64,000 bases of DNA. Source: Posidonia oceanica. Its lineage: Eukaryota > Streptophyta > Magnoliopsida > Alismatales > Posidoniaceae. The position numbers and the translations under genes are program-made. The notes below the pieces were generated by a model. The model made no database searches. It was not told the origin of the DNA and saw nothing but the letters and a program-made list of their open reading frames with translations. Below, piece by piece: positions 34,030 through 45,186 of the stretch (within the stretch, counting starts at the first letter, position 1; the number at the start of each line of letters is the position of its first letter). The DNA lies in assembly GCA_037176725.1 (NCBI GenBank), contig JAZBRS010000044.1, positions 4,650,001 to 4,714,000 on the forward strand, written 5' to 3'.

Positions 34030-37000
34030 CAAGAAGAAAAGAAAGCAACAAGAGAACAGCAACAACTAAGTGGCACTCTCCCCCTCGCCCTCGGGGGCTG
34101 AAGGAGGAACTGAAGGAGGAACTGAAGAAGGAACCGAAGGAGGAGCCGAAGGAGGAGCTGCAAGGGGCTGTACCGACTGATGCACTGAGCCACTTGAGGA
34201 AGCCTGTGACGCAGCTTGAGACCCCCCAACCGGTGGACGATGGCAAACAACGGAGGAGGACAAACTTGGCGACCAGTGGAAACACTACCAAGCATGGCCT
34301 CTCGTCGGTAATGCATCGCCTTGGTCTCGAACTGAGCTGCCATCGCACGATCCATATCTCATTCCTGCAAGAAAAGACAAAGGAGAAGCAAGCCATTAGC
34401 ATAAGCAAGCATATGAATTTAGAAAAGCAGAAGAGCAAGTTATACCTTTTGAGCCACCTCCAGCTGCCTCCTCAGCTCGACAATCTCTACAGTCGAATCA
34501 GTCACCGGTGGGGGTTGCTGCTGCGCAGCAAGCCAGGCAATCTCAGCAGTCCTCTCCTCAGCAAGCCGACGTACCTCCTCCAGCTGCTCCTCAAGGCGTA
34601 AAGCATGCTCCAAGGCACCTGCCGTAGTTTGCTCCAACTCCTGCTGAAGATCGTCAATCTGCAAAAGCCAGAACCATAGTCAGAATTGAATCAAGAAATA
34701 TAAAGGGAAAGTATACTGCTATACTTACCATACTCTGAAGGTGGGAAATCTCCTCGGCATGACCCAGTGGAGGGGCAGAACTAGTCGAAGGCTGCAAAAG
34801 CAAAGAAGGCATAATTAGCACAATTTTCAAGGCAAACAACTATGCTATAAAAATAAATGCAAACCTGAGAAGTAGAGGCTCACAGATGCTCAACCTCCTC
34901 AGTCAGCTCAGCAACGCGCCTAACCAGGTCACGCTCACGCTGACTATACTCGTCAGTAGTCCTCAGCTGCCAGGGGCAAGGTCCAAACAAGTTAGCTGTC
35001 AAGAAATACAGGCATTACAAATTGAAACATAAAGCTAAATACTCACCGCTATCTCCATCTGAATCCAGTGAGAGCGGACGGACTCCTGCAGCTCGCCTAT
35101 AGCCATCGCTGCCACATCTGGAGCGGTGTCACCCATGGGAAGGTTCGATCGCCCTAGAAAATGGGAGCGATGGAAGACCATGAGCTCGCTAAACTGGTCA
35201 TCCATCCACCTGGCCCAAGCCAGCTCGTCCTCAACAGTCGCATCAACAGGAGTGGTGGAGCCGCCTCGAACCCAGTCTAGCAACTGTGGACCGTAGGTGT
35301 CAACCCAGTGGTGAGCACGTCCACCTCCCCCTGTATCTTGCGCCAAACTCGGAACGGGTGAGCCTGAGGCTGAATCTGCTGGCGCCCCAACTGCCTAAGT
35401 GCCCGGCTGATCTGCTGGAAGTGGCAGTGGTTCCAGCAGTGGAGCCAGATGTCTCGGTAGAAAACTGTCTAGTCTCGAGCTATCCTGGGGACATCCTTGT
35501 GCTCCTCCTTGGCGTAAGGATGCCCGATCACCTAAAAAGCAGACAGGGAATCAGTAAACCAAAAGAAGAATAATATATCAGTAGGGGCATATTACCTGGG
35601 CAGGAACCAGCATCTCAAAGAAGAGATGCCTGACATAGCGATGGCCAGTGGCCACCTCAGGTGCATGAGCGGCCTGACTCCAGTGCAGTCCATGCGGGAA
35701 GGGCATCCCCGCCTCAAGAACTGAAGGTGGGATGGGCCTCATGAAAGTAAAGTGGTACCATACCCACATTTGCAAGTAAAAAGAAAGCAAATCATCAGTC
35801 GAGCATGCAAAGTAAATAATATTTGAAGCTTAAATAAGCAAAGAAAGTTTATATACATGAAAGAATGGCAGGTTCCCGCCAAGCTGATGGGAACTACCAT
35901 CGGAAAACTTGAAGAGCACGGTGTACAAGAACGACAGGCTCGCGGCCCCCCAAGCGTACTCCCCTACTCGATCTAAGTCGGCAAGTAGGGGCAGGAACAC
36001 TGTCGAAACCTGTGAAGTAGCGTGGCTGAATAGCAGGTCCCCAAATAGAACTAAAAGGAAAGGCACGGAGCTGCTGATCCGCGTCCTCTCCAGGCTCTGT
36101 AGCAATCTCCCAGGAGTCCTTGACGCGCTGAACCGCCGAGGTAGTAACATAAAGGCGGAGCCCGTACATGACGACCGGTCTCCCCACCAACTCCGCCATC
36201 ATAGAGGTGTAATCGGAGCGTACTGGGCCAGTCACCGGACGTCCCATCACCCGTAGGCCAGTCAGCCAGGCCATGTCCTCCAGCGAAAGGACGAACTCGC
36301 CAACCTGGGTCACGAAAGAGCTCGTATGAGGGTGGTAGCGCTCTACTGCAGACTCTAGAAGTCCCAACTCAAGCTAAAAAAGAGGAATGGATAGGAAGTG
36401 TCCAAACCCCATCTGCCGAAGCCGCTCGTGCTGGAAAGGCTCCAACATCCGGTAGCACATGAGGACCTGACCCCAGTAACAGCGCACGACGGTGGGAGCC
36501 CGACTCTGCAAGAGAGAGAAGAATTGTCAGACAAAGTTCACAAAAATAATATTTGAAATTAAATGGAAATGTGGTTACTTGTCTCCTAGCTGCCAGTGCA
36601 GCTACCGCAAGCTCGGCCCGGGCTGCATCCCTGTGCGGTGCCGAAGCCTGCAACTCGTCGTGGGGTATGTGAGCCCGCATAAAATCTAGAGGAGCACCAA
36701 CATCGCCCTCTGCCTCCCGTCGAACAAAGTCCTGGATGCTCACATACTAGCCGTCATCCTCAACCATCCCGGCAGCAGCAGCAGGGACCGCCTCGCGAAC
36801 TACCTCCTCTGACCCCGACTCCTCTGAATCCTCGTCCGAAGGAATGAATGACTCCAAGCCTGAACTCCCGGAGCCACAAGTATCCGCAACCGAAGTTGTA
36901 CCCGGAGTCGCCCCCTCAACCGGTAGTGGGCCCTCTGTAGCCATCTCTGGAGCACCACGAACCTCCCCGCCTTCCTGTGCCTTGATCCCAACTACCAGCA

Positions 37001-37181
37001 CCTCCTCCAGCATCCCAACTGCAGCTGCCTCCGTCATCCCAACTGCCAGCGCCTCCTCCGTCATCCTGACTGCCTCCGGCACCCTCATCGGAGTTGGCTC
37101 AGACTAGCTAGACGTCGACGGGCCCTCCCCCCTCCGTGCCAACTTCTTTGGCCTCATGTAAGCTTTACCAAATCTCGGCAT
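34030..37181 (-). pseudogene. Antisense plant-mobile-domain (PMD) gene with introns
   Basis: Minus strand, opposite to gag. The ATG is at 37181, after a possible upstream intron ending CCTTTTCAG. An acidic, Ala/Val-rich N-terminus (37181-36750) leads into the PMD, with motifs ERLRQMGFGHF (about 36430), AVERYHPHTSSFVTQVGEFV and LEDMAWLTGLRVMGRPVTG (36360-36230), then FLPLLADLDRVGEYAWGAA (about 36000) and QMWVWYHF (about 35770). The tail (35350-34440) is coiled-coil-like (LEEQLEEVRRLAEE) and ends Ser/Pro-rich. An intron at 36578-36506 has GT...TTGCAG borders and joins in phase; others are likely at about 35856-35773, about 35595-35530, and between 35050 and 34660. Damage: stops at about 37105, 36747 and 36375, a frame change near 36055, and an acceptor with AA for AG. 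PMD proteins are plant nuclear proteins also carried by transposons. The role here is unknown. Confidence 0.8.
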
Positions 37182-37488
37182 AAACTGAAAAGGACCCAAT
37201 AGAGGTCAAGGCACTGTCTAGAATGATGAGGAAGAGGAGGGGAAGAAAGGAAAGCATGCTCACCGGAACTGAAGGTCGCAGTTTGTTGCTCGCCAGAATA
37301 TGCACTGCTGCTGCAACCGTGCCCTAGTTCCAGCCGTCAGAGCCGTCGAATGGGCGAGCCACCTCACGCCGGAAGAAGCTCAGAAACTCAGAGGGAATCG
37401 CCGCCGTCGCCGGAGAAGAAGAGAAAGGAGAGTAGTGAGCGGGAAAGCGAGGAAGAAAAGCAGACAGGACTGTTAAAGGCCCCGACAC

Positions 37489-37546
37489 GTTGGACGCTAC
37501 AGGTGTTTGCGTCATACGTTGGACGCAGTAAAGAATAGCGTCGTAC
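37489..37546. repeat. Type-1 dyad module upstream of the PMD gene
   Basis: GTTGGACGC/GCGTCATAC and GTTGGACGC/GCGTCGTAC, 11-nt spacers. It sits on the 5' side of the antisense gene. Confidence 0.88.
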
Positions 37547-37566
37547 ACCTAGATGACAGTTTAGAT

Positions 37567-37624
37567 GTTGGACGCAATACATTCTAGCGTCATATGTTGG
37601 ACGCAAAAGGATATAGCGTCCAAT
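37567..37624. repeat. Second type-1 dyad module upstream of the PMD gene
   Basis: GTTGGACGC/GCGTCATAT and GTTGGACGC/GCGTCCAAT, 11-nt spacers; starts 78 bp after the start of the preceding module. Confidence 0.88.
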
Positions 37625-37794
37625 ACTTCAGAGCAACTTAAAATGCTGAATTTTGCCAGAAAGCTTCCAAATCAATTTCTTCCAATACTAGAGGTTTCTA
37701 CAAGCTAGAGTGCACATGGAGATGAGGCCGTCATGATTTTTGAACCCCCGGAGCATCACCGGGTCAACAAAGTGAAGCCAAAGAAGTATCCTTT

Positions 37795-38105
37795 TATTCC
37801 CTTGGGCAACCCCCTCGGTGTGTTTTATTTTAGTTTTCCCTTGGGCAACCCCCTTGGTGTGTTTTATTTCAGTTTTTCCTTGGGCGATCACCTTGGCGTG
37901 TTTTATTTCAATTTTGCCTTGGGCAACCCCCTCGGCGTGTTTTATTTTAGTTTTCCCTTGGGCAACCCCCTCGGCGTGTTTTATTTCAGTTTTTCCTTGG
38001 GCGATCCCCTCGGTGTGTTTTATTTCAGTTTTTCCTTGGGCAACCCCCTCAGTGATGTTTTAGTTCAGTTTTTCCTTGGGCAACCCCCTCAGCAAGTCTT
38101 TTAAG
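37795..38105. repeat. A 3' array 1: CCTTGGGCAACCCC units
   Basis: Seven to eight units of about 40 bp: CCTTGGGCAACCCCCTCGG followed by TGTGTTTTATTTCAGTTTTT. It gives open frames on the plus strand that are repeat translations only. Confidence 0.85.
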
Positions 38106-38127
38106 TTTTAGTTCTATCCCTTTGACC

Positions 38128-38395
38128 AACACCCGAAGGTCAATCCTTGAGTGTTGGATAAATCCAGCTCAATCCTTGAGTGATGGATGTTTGATCTAGC
38201 TCAATCCTTGAGTGATGGATGTTTGATCTAGCTTAATTCTTGAGTGTTGGATAATCCAGCTCAATCCTTGAGTGTTGGATAATCCAGCTCAATCCTTGAG
38301 TGTTGGATAAATCCAGCTCAATCCTTGAGTGTTGGATAATCCAGCTCATTTTCTCTGAGTGTTGGATATTTGATCCAGCTCAAGTCTTTTAAATG
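38128..38395. repeat. A 3' array 2: CTCAATCCTTGAGTG units
   Basis: About eight units of 30-40 bp with the small dyad CTCAA-TCC-TTGAG and GGATAAATCC. Confidence 0.85.
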
Positions 38396-38429
38396 CCAGT
38401 TCGACCCCCTTGGGCAACCCCCTTGGCAA

Positions 38430-39085
38430 GTCTTGTAAAGATTCCTGGAGCATAACTGGGATACCAAAGTAAGGATCCCCGGAGCATAGCTGGGATACCA
38501 AAGCAAAAGACCCCAGAGCACAACCAGATAAACAAAGCAAACCCAGAGCACAATCGGATAAACAAAGCAAATCCCCAGAGCATAACCGGGATACCAAAGC
38601 AAGGATCCTCGGAACATAACCGGGATACCAAAGCAAGGATCCCCGGAGCATAACCGGGATATCAAAGCAAAGATCCCTGGAGCATAATCGGGATACCATA
38701 GCAAGGATCCTCGGAGCATAGCCAAGATACCAAAGCAAAAGACCCCAGAGCACAACCGATAAACAAAGCAAACCCGGAGCACAACCGGATAAACAAAGCA
38801 AATCCCGGAGCATAACCGGATAAACAAAGTAGATCTTGGAGCACAACCGGATAAACAAAGCAACCCCGGAGCACAACCGGACAAACAAAGCAAAACAATC
38901 CAACAGCAGGTACCCTGGAGCACAACCAGATAAACAAAGCAAATCCCGGAGCATAACCAGATAAACAAAGCAGACCCCGGAGCACAACCGGATAAACAAA
39001 GCAAACCCCGGAGCACAACCGGACAAACAAAGCAAAACAATCCAATAGCAGGTACCCCGGAGCACAACCGGCTCAACAAAGCAAA
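38430..39085. repeat. A 3' array 3: CCCGGAGCATAACCGGG units
   Basis: About 18 units of 28-36 bp; the core is a dyad (CCCGG, 7 nt, CCGGG) followed by ATACCAAAGCAA or ATAAACAAAGCAA. Two higher-order copies include AACAATCCAA.AGCAGGTACC. The long minus-strand frames (up to 300 codons) are repeat translations. Confidence 0.85.
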
Positions 39086-39086
39086 G

Positions 39087-39440
39087 CCAATGGTATTAGT
39101 GAACCCACCGCTCACTAACTCCCGGGTCAGAAGATGATGGTCCTCGTCGAGAATGTATGCAACATTCAATGAAAGGACACTTGATTCTGACGAATAAAGC
39201 AACGGTATTAGTGGACTCATCGTTCATTGATTCCGGGTCACGAGACGATGGTCTCTGTCGAGAATGTAGGCAACATTCAAAGAAAGGACACCTAATTGTG
39301 ACAAATAGAGCCAACGCGGCCAGTAGAGAAGAGATCAATCTCCTTTTGCCTGAGAGCATCATAGACCTCTTATTCACTAACCCGCGGGTCATAAAACGAC
39401 GGTCCCCTTGGAGAGTGTAGGCTACGCTCGAGGAAAGGGC
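39087..39440. repeat. A 3' array 4: three copies of about 120 bp
   Basis: Each copy has GGGTCA, ACGATGGTC or similar, GAGAATGTA, CAACATTCAA and GAAAGGACA/GGGCAT. Successive copies are diverged. Confidence 0.75.
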
Positions 39441-39694
39441 ATCCGATTATGACAAATTGCATTCACGCATGTGTCAGTCCGTCTTAAGTGGTGAGAAAAA
39501 TTCCTGAGCCAACCCAGTATACAAATTAAAGCCGACGATGATGGAGGAACCTCATTACCTATGGTCATGCATTGCATATCATGACCCCCTCTTTCGCATT
39601 CCTGTCAGCACGCATCCATGCATAGTGCATTGTATTGCATTCGCATTGTATTGCATTCACATTGAGTGGTCGTCGGAAATATTAGCTATCCATC

Positions 39695-39905
39695 CTTTTA
39701 GTTTGACCTCACGGGCAACCCCCGTGGCAGTGTCTTTAGTTTGACCCCCGTGGGCAATCCCCATGGCAAGACTTTTAGTTTGACCCCCACGGGCAATCCC
39801 CGTGGCAAGTCTTTTAGTTTGACCCCCGCAGGCAATCCCCGCGGCATGTCGTTAGTTTGTTCCCCTTGGGTACTCCCCTTGGCCGTGTTTCTTTAGCCGA
39901 CCCTC
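39695..39905. repeat. A 3' array 5: CCACGGGCAATCCCCGTGG units
   Basis: Five units of about 40 bp joined by TTTTAGTTTGACCCC. The third is a perfect dyad CCACGGG-CAATC-CCCGTGG; neighbours have changed arms. Confidence 0.8.
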
Positions 39906-40023
39906 ATTGTGTCTCGTCCAGGTCTAGTGGCAGCAGGCATTGGATTTCATTTAGGATCTCTAGGTAGTGCCACACGGGGTTATCGTCTCGCCTTGTAGAT
40001 AGCTTCGTGCCGAAGGCATCTTC

Positions 40024-40037
40024 AAGGAGGGGCAATC
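40024..40037 (+). other. Polypurine tract of A
   Basis: AAGGAGGGGCAATC directly before the 3' LTR. Confidence 0.8.
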
Positions 40038-41273
40038 TGTAGATACCCTGTTTTGGCACTCCCTTCATGGTAGTGTAGTATGTTGCATTAGGCCACCTCT
40101 AGAAGCTCTTTGCCCAGCTCAAGTACTCTCATCTAACTTATTGACACCTGTCCCTGTGATTGAGAGGCCAGAATTAGCAAGTTTTGCATTTGAGTGTGTT
40201 GGAAGTTGGCTAGTCTAGCGTCCAACGTTGGACGCTGTGAATAATGGCGTCCAACAACTTGGTTTTTTGTTTCCCCAAACTTACCATATTTGGCTGAAAT
40301 CAAATTTCGTGCTTTGCCTCCACTAAGGGTCCTTTGACTAGTCAAGGCCTTAATTGGCTTTAATGGTCATTAATCAGCCACTTAATGAGGAATATTCTTT
40401 GATCCTGGCATCTTTGCCTCGGAGGGTCGTTAGACGGTGCATACTCTAGCGTCCAACGTTGGACGCTGTAACGGTCAGCGTCCAACACCTCTGAAACAGG
40501 AAAGTTGCTGACTTGGCCTTTGTGTCGTTATTTGTTCCTCCCCTACTTCTATAAAAGCAGGGGTACCTCCACTGGGATTGGGGATGGATCTGGGAGGGAT
40601 TTCGAAGGGATTTTCGAGAGAGAAACACAATTTTGAGAAGAATTAGTGAGAGCAAGTAGAAAGTGTTTTGAGCTCGAATCTCGAGAGAAGTTATGTGGAG
40701 AAAGAGTTTTTTGAGAGAGCTTGAGTCATCCTCTGTCATCAGTGACATCATGTCGACACTTCTTGCATTCCATGCATAGACAAAAGGGGGCTTTCTTTAG
40801 TTTTCCTTTTCTTTTCATATCATATGTTTAATTTTGTAGTATAGTAAAGCATTTCGTTTCACATATTGTTGTAGTTAGGCATTCATACTTAGTTGCAACC
40901 GGAGGGATAAAACCCCTCGGGTAAGTATTCCTCCTTTCATTTTATGTTAATTCTCAATTTGCTTTGAATCATATACTACACTTTATTAATCCGCATCCTT
41001 AAAATCTGTTTTGGAAGGAAAAGAAGAAAAAGAAGAAACTCACTAAGCACGGGCACCCTTGGGCAACGTTGGCGTTGTCCCAAGGTAGCTGAACCCACAA
41101 CCATATCACATCTCCCCAAGGCGTCTCGAGGGTCGGCGAAAGCGAACCGAGAGTGGCGATCACACCAATTCCATCACCTGTGGAGCGATGGAGTTGGATA
41201 CAGAAAGGGGACCCCGAGAAAGAGCAAATAGAACCAAAACAAGCCTCTTCTCCTCCAAAACCCCATATCCACA
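40038..41273 (+). mobile_element. A 3' LTR (1236 bp)
   Basis: Same start and end as the 5' LTR, with only a small number of differences by eye. Followed by the duplication TTTGT (41274-41278). Confidence 0.95.
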
Positions 41274-41278
41274 TTTGT

Positions 41279-43538
41279 ACGTCGAGTAGTTAGGGGTACC
41301 AGCCCGACTACAGTGAGATGGATGTAAGGGATCACCGTGTGAGGTGCAATGCCAGTGGGGAATGAAATGAAATATTGCAGAGAAAATGCTGGGTGATAGG
41401 TTGACAGACCTATTGCCGAGCAGATAGGACTGCCAGCCCAATGAGATGAGGGGGGTGATACCACAGGGTAGCAAAAAAGATGCCCTTAGTATCAGGAATG
41501 ATACCAGGGGACAGTCGAAGCGCCCCTGGCATCAAAATGCGAAGGATGAATGAATGAATAATAAGTTAATGGACCTATCGCCGAATAGTTGGGGCTATCA
41601 GCCCGAATGCATTGCGAATATGCGGGATGACATTTTGATGGGCATCAACCGAGCAGTGAGGGCTGCCAGCCCGATGCAGAGGAATGCAGAATGATACAGA
41701 GAGAAAACGGGAACCCCTCGTGGTGGGTGTGCAATGGTCTCAGCGTGGGCATGCAATGCAACATCATTGAGTAACAAACAATGGACATGCCGGTCATCAC
41801 GGACCTACCCAACACGGTGGGCGACAAAATTTGAAAAACGCGGAGCCTGTGAGCGGGGCAGGTAAAAGTGCTCGTCCTTGGCTCCGATTTTCGAAAACAG
41901 GGAGAAGGAAAGATAATATATTATGCATGCATGTTTTGGTGGCTTTGGACACAAAAGCAGCTGTTGCCAAGGGTGTGCTTCCGCACTTTCTGACTCAGGG
42001 GACTCGATCCTTAAGCAACGCCATGCCGAGTTGTGGTTGGTGGCTCTCTTTCTCACTCTTGGTTCGGGATGAGGCTTTAGCTTTACAAAGTATAGCCTTT
42101 GGCTGCATGTGGGTAGCAGAAGCGTTTGATGTAACTTCATAGCCTCCGTCTTAAATCCTCGGGGACTTGCTACCACTTTTGACGCTCACGGAATGATCTT
42201 TCTTTTCCCCTCATGAGTGACTGGAGTTGCATCTAGCCTACCAGGGGGTAATTGTTGTTGTCTGCACAAGGGATTGGAGCGTGCTGCTGCGCTTGAAGGG
42301 TGGGGCCAGGTCCTCCTGATAATGCTTCCCGTGCAGTTGGCATTGTAGTGCTTGGAGTTGAAAGTTGAGGGGGCTTCGATGCTCATCCGAGTCACTCCTC
42401 TCATGAGCGCCTTCTTTCTTCAACTTCTGTCTTCATTTTTCTTTTGTGCTCAGCATGCATATCATGTTATCATATTTTTTCTCACATGATCTCTATTCTT
42501 TTGGATATGCATGACTTCACCCTCTTGGGGTAGCGGTCCCTGATGAGGCGTTAAGAGTTCAGCTGATCAGCGTACACCTTCAGCCTCTGCAATGTGTACA
42601 GGCAGCCTCTGGCTATGCTCTGCTATGTTTTGGTCCTCTCCATGTTCGGTGGACTCTCTCGATAAGGTGGATCTCGCTTTGGGAGTTTTGAGCTCAGCGA
42701 GATGCTCTATTCTGCTCTAAGTCTTGCACTGTGGCCACATGCAAAGAGATGGCGCTGCTCGGGTGAGACCTGCCTGAGATTGTCGATTCTTGACACCCTC
42801 TAGGCGTTGCTTGCTTGTCAAAAGTCGGGTTTCTGATTATACAAATGTTTGTGGGTTTTGTATTTTTTAGAAGGGGAAGGGACAAACATGTTTTTGAGTT
42901 TTACATTGGTTTTGTATTTTTATGGTTTTTGGTTTAGGAAAACATAAAAAGAGGAAACCAGTAGCAAGGCGAAGAAAATATTTTTGATGTTTTTGATTTT
43001 CTTGATTTTTTTGGTGCTTTTGTATTTTATAGGGTGCAAGAAATGATATGTATATGCAAAAAATGAAAAATGCATGCAGAGAATGATAGATATGTACGGA
43101 GAATGACATGATATGCAAGGTGATAAGTTGACGGACCTATCGCCGAATAGTTAGAGATATCAACCCGATGATGAGTTGACAGACCCATCGCCAAATAGTT
43201 AGGGATATCATCCCAATGATGAGTTGACAGACCCATCGCCGAGCAGTTAGGGCTGCCAGCCCACTGATGATGAATGCATGAAGAAGAAAGGAATGCATGT
43301 TTTTAGGTTTTGCTGATTTTATGTTTTTTTTTTTATGATTTTCTAACAAGGCGAGAAAACACAAAAAACGAAACAAAACGAAATGAAATGGAAAGACAGT
43401 GCAGGAATCAAAAAAGAGGTAAGAGGGACTTACCTGTCAGCAACCTCGGGAGGGAGGTGCTAGGTCCGCTCTTATGTTGCTGATGCTATCAGCGAGGTCC
43501 ACTGTTGGCAGTGCGGGGAGCACTGGGGCTGCTGACGG
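41279..43538 (-). mobile_element. Element H interior, middle part, non-coding
   Basis: Continuation of 26796-26876. It carries dispersed copies of GACCTATCGCC followed by GAATAGTTAGGG and CAGCCCGATG (41390-41440, 41570-41610, 43125-43260), also seen near 11140-11170 and in D (58815-58840). No gene: the reading frames are short. GACGG at 43534-43538 is the duplication of the lone LTR. Confidence 0.7.
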
Positions 43539-44970
43539 TGTGGATGTGGATTTGGGTGGGGTGTCTGAATGAAGATGCCGGTGCTTCCACGACGTCGACA
43601 ACTTGATGTGATCGCCACTTGTCGATGGGCTGACAAGACACCTTGGGGGAGATGATGAGGATGTGGGTACTCGAATCACTAGATCGACGGCTGGATGTCG
43701 TCTAGCGGCTCCCTCGTGTCACGTAAGCATTGTTCCTTTCCTTCAAAACAAAATAAGTAGATCTGGATTAGTTAAGTGTAGTAAACAGTAGTAGAAGTAA
43801 GCAGAAAAATAACATGAACGAACGAAACTAATACTAACCGCGGGTTCTCCGCATGCATATGCTATGGGTCCTATGCTAAGGAATGCAGAAAAATGAAGCA
43901 AAAAAGATAGGAATGAGATACTCCTTTCACCCTCGTGCTGTATGCAGTGGAGTAGAAGTGGAGGCGCAGTCGGAGCTCCGGCTTGGATCAAGATCTCTGG
44001 GATCGAAGATTTCTAGATTAAAGGTGGAAGCTAGGATTCCTCTTTTGAAGGTGGAAGCTAGGGTTTCTGGATTGAAAACTCTAGCTCTCTGAATGTGAAA
44101 GCTCAAAAACCTAAAAATCTATAGGGAATTTCTCTCTCTTGAACTAACAGGGAGTGTTTTTCTCACAATTGGCTGAGGGTTCAAACATTGACCCACGGGG
44201 TCTATTTATATACTCCAGGGGTGTGGGTGGTTGACACATAGAAGTTTCTAGAAGAAAAGTGGCAGTTATAGTCACTCGCCACATATGTAGGCGACTAAGA
44301 CCAGCAACCGCCCAAGCAAACGTAGGGAAAACCGTAGAAATTCGGTTGATGGAAGCCACGATCATTAGTCGCCGGCTTTGTTGGCACCTAGCAGTCGAGG
44401 GGATCATGGGAAATAACCGTTGTAGCTCCACGACCGTTAGTCACCGGTTAGTTTGGCGTCTAGAGGTCGAGGGGATCGTGGGAAATAACCGTAAAAAACA
44501 ACTGCAAGAGGCGATTAATGGAGCCCACGATAGTTAGTCGCCTGCTGTGATGATGCCTGGGTTAGTTGCCTATTGAAAGGGCACCTATCCGTGTCGCCTC
44601 CACAGCTGGCAACTAGCAAGCTCAGATCATTTCTAGCTCTAACTTTTAGGTTTTGCCTAGAGAAAACAAGATAAAAGGCCGGGAAACTTCAGATAGTCCA
44701 TGAAATCATGAAGACATCTTCTCTAACTCAAATCGGTCACTAATCTGAGTAGAATTAAAGGATACCCAAGGTACTCAGACTTGTTGTGAGTCTGAGCGCG
44801 TCAGCTCTGCCACAGCCAACAACCTGAGTCAAGTAGGATCAAGTGATGCTTTGAAGAAATCATGGAAAACCTGGGAAATGTGCTATCAAAACTTAGACAT
44901 GTGATTTGGGGTGCCTCAAGATTTCTATCCTTAAAAGAACTCTCAGAAATGCGAAAATAGGATATCTACA
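43539..44970 (-). mobile_element. Lone B/C-type LTR, reverse (1432 bp)
   Basis: Plus strand runs from TGTGGATGTGGATTTGGG to AGGATATCTACA, the reverse of the C LTR ends. GACGG flanks both sides (43534-43538, 44971-44975) and there is no interior, so it is a solo LTR. Reversed TATA box at 44202-44210 and type-2 dyads at about 44276-44305, 44366-44392, 44427-44455 and 44528-44580, with 9-nt spacers. Confidence 0.92.
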
Positions 44971-45186
44971 GACGGTAGTGCAGGGAGCACTAGGGCTGCT
45001 GAGGGCAGTGCGGGGAGTACTGGAGCTGCTGGAGTTGGAGGAGGAGCTAACCTGGATGGTGCTGCGATCGAGCTTGCTGTCGACATTGCCGCTGCATCTC
45101 CGAGCGTCCCTCGGACGAACTTGTAAAGGAGGAAAAAGGAGATTGCACCGATGGGATCAAAAGGATCCACCGGGGCAGAGCTCGAC

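Larger units (their letters stand above)
26877..41273 (+). mobile_element. Element A: gag plus antisense PMD gene, 14.4 kb, full length
   Basis: LTRs at 26877-28111 and 40038-41273 are almost identical. The duplication TTTGT flanks both ends (26872-26876, 41274-41278). The primer site, decayed gag (30199-31737), non-coding stretch, antisense intron-bearing gene (34030-37181), several 3' tandem arrays and the polypurine tract follow in order. No reverse transcriptase, RNase H or integrase is present, so it needs enzymes in trans. The near-identical LTRs make it the youngest complete insertion seen here. Confidence 0.93.

Noticed and set aside
33933..34601. Plus-strand 222-codon frame downstream of A gag
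   Set aside because: It is the complement of the 3' end of the antisense PMD gene; the Glu/Pro/Lys repeats mirror its Ser/Pro-rich tail.
38318..39220. Minus-strand frame of 300 codons rich in Cys/Leu/Phe
   Set aside because: Translation of the CCCGGAGCATAACCGGG tandem array; overlapping frames show the same repeats.
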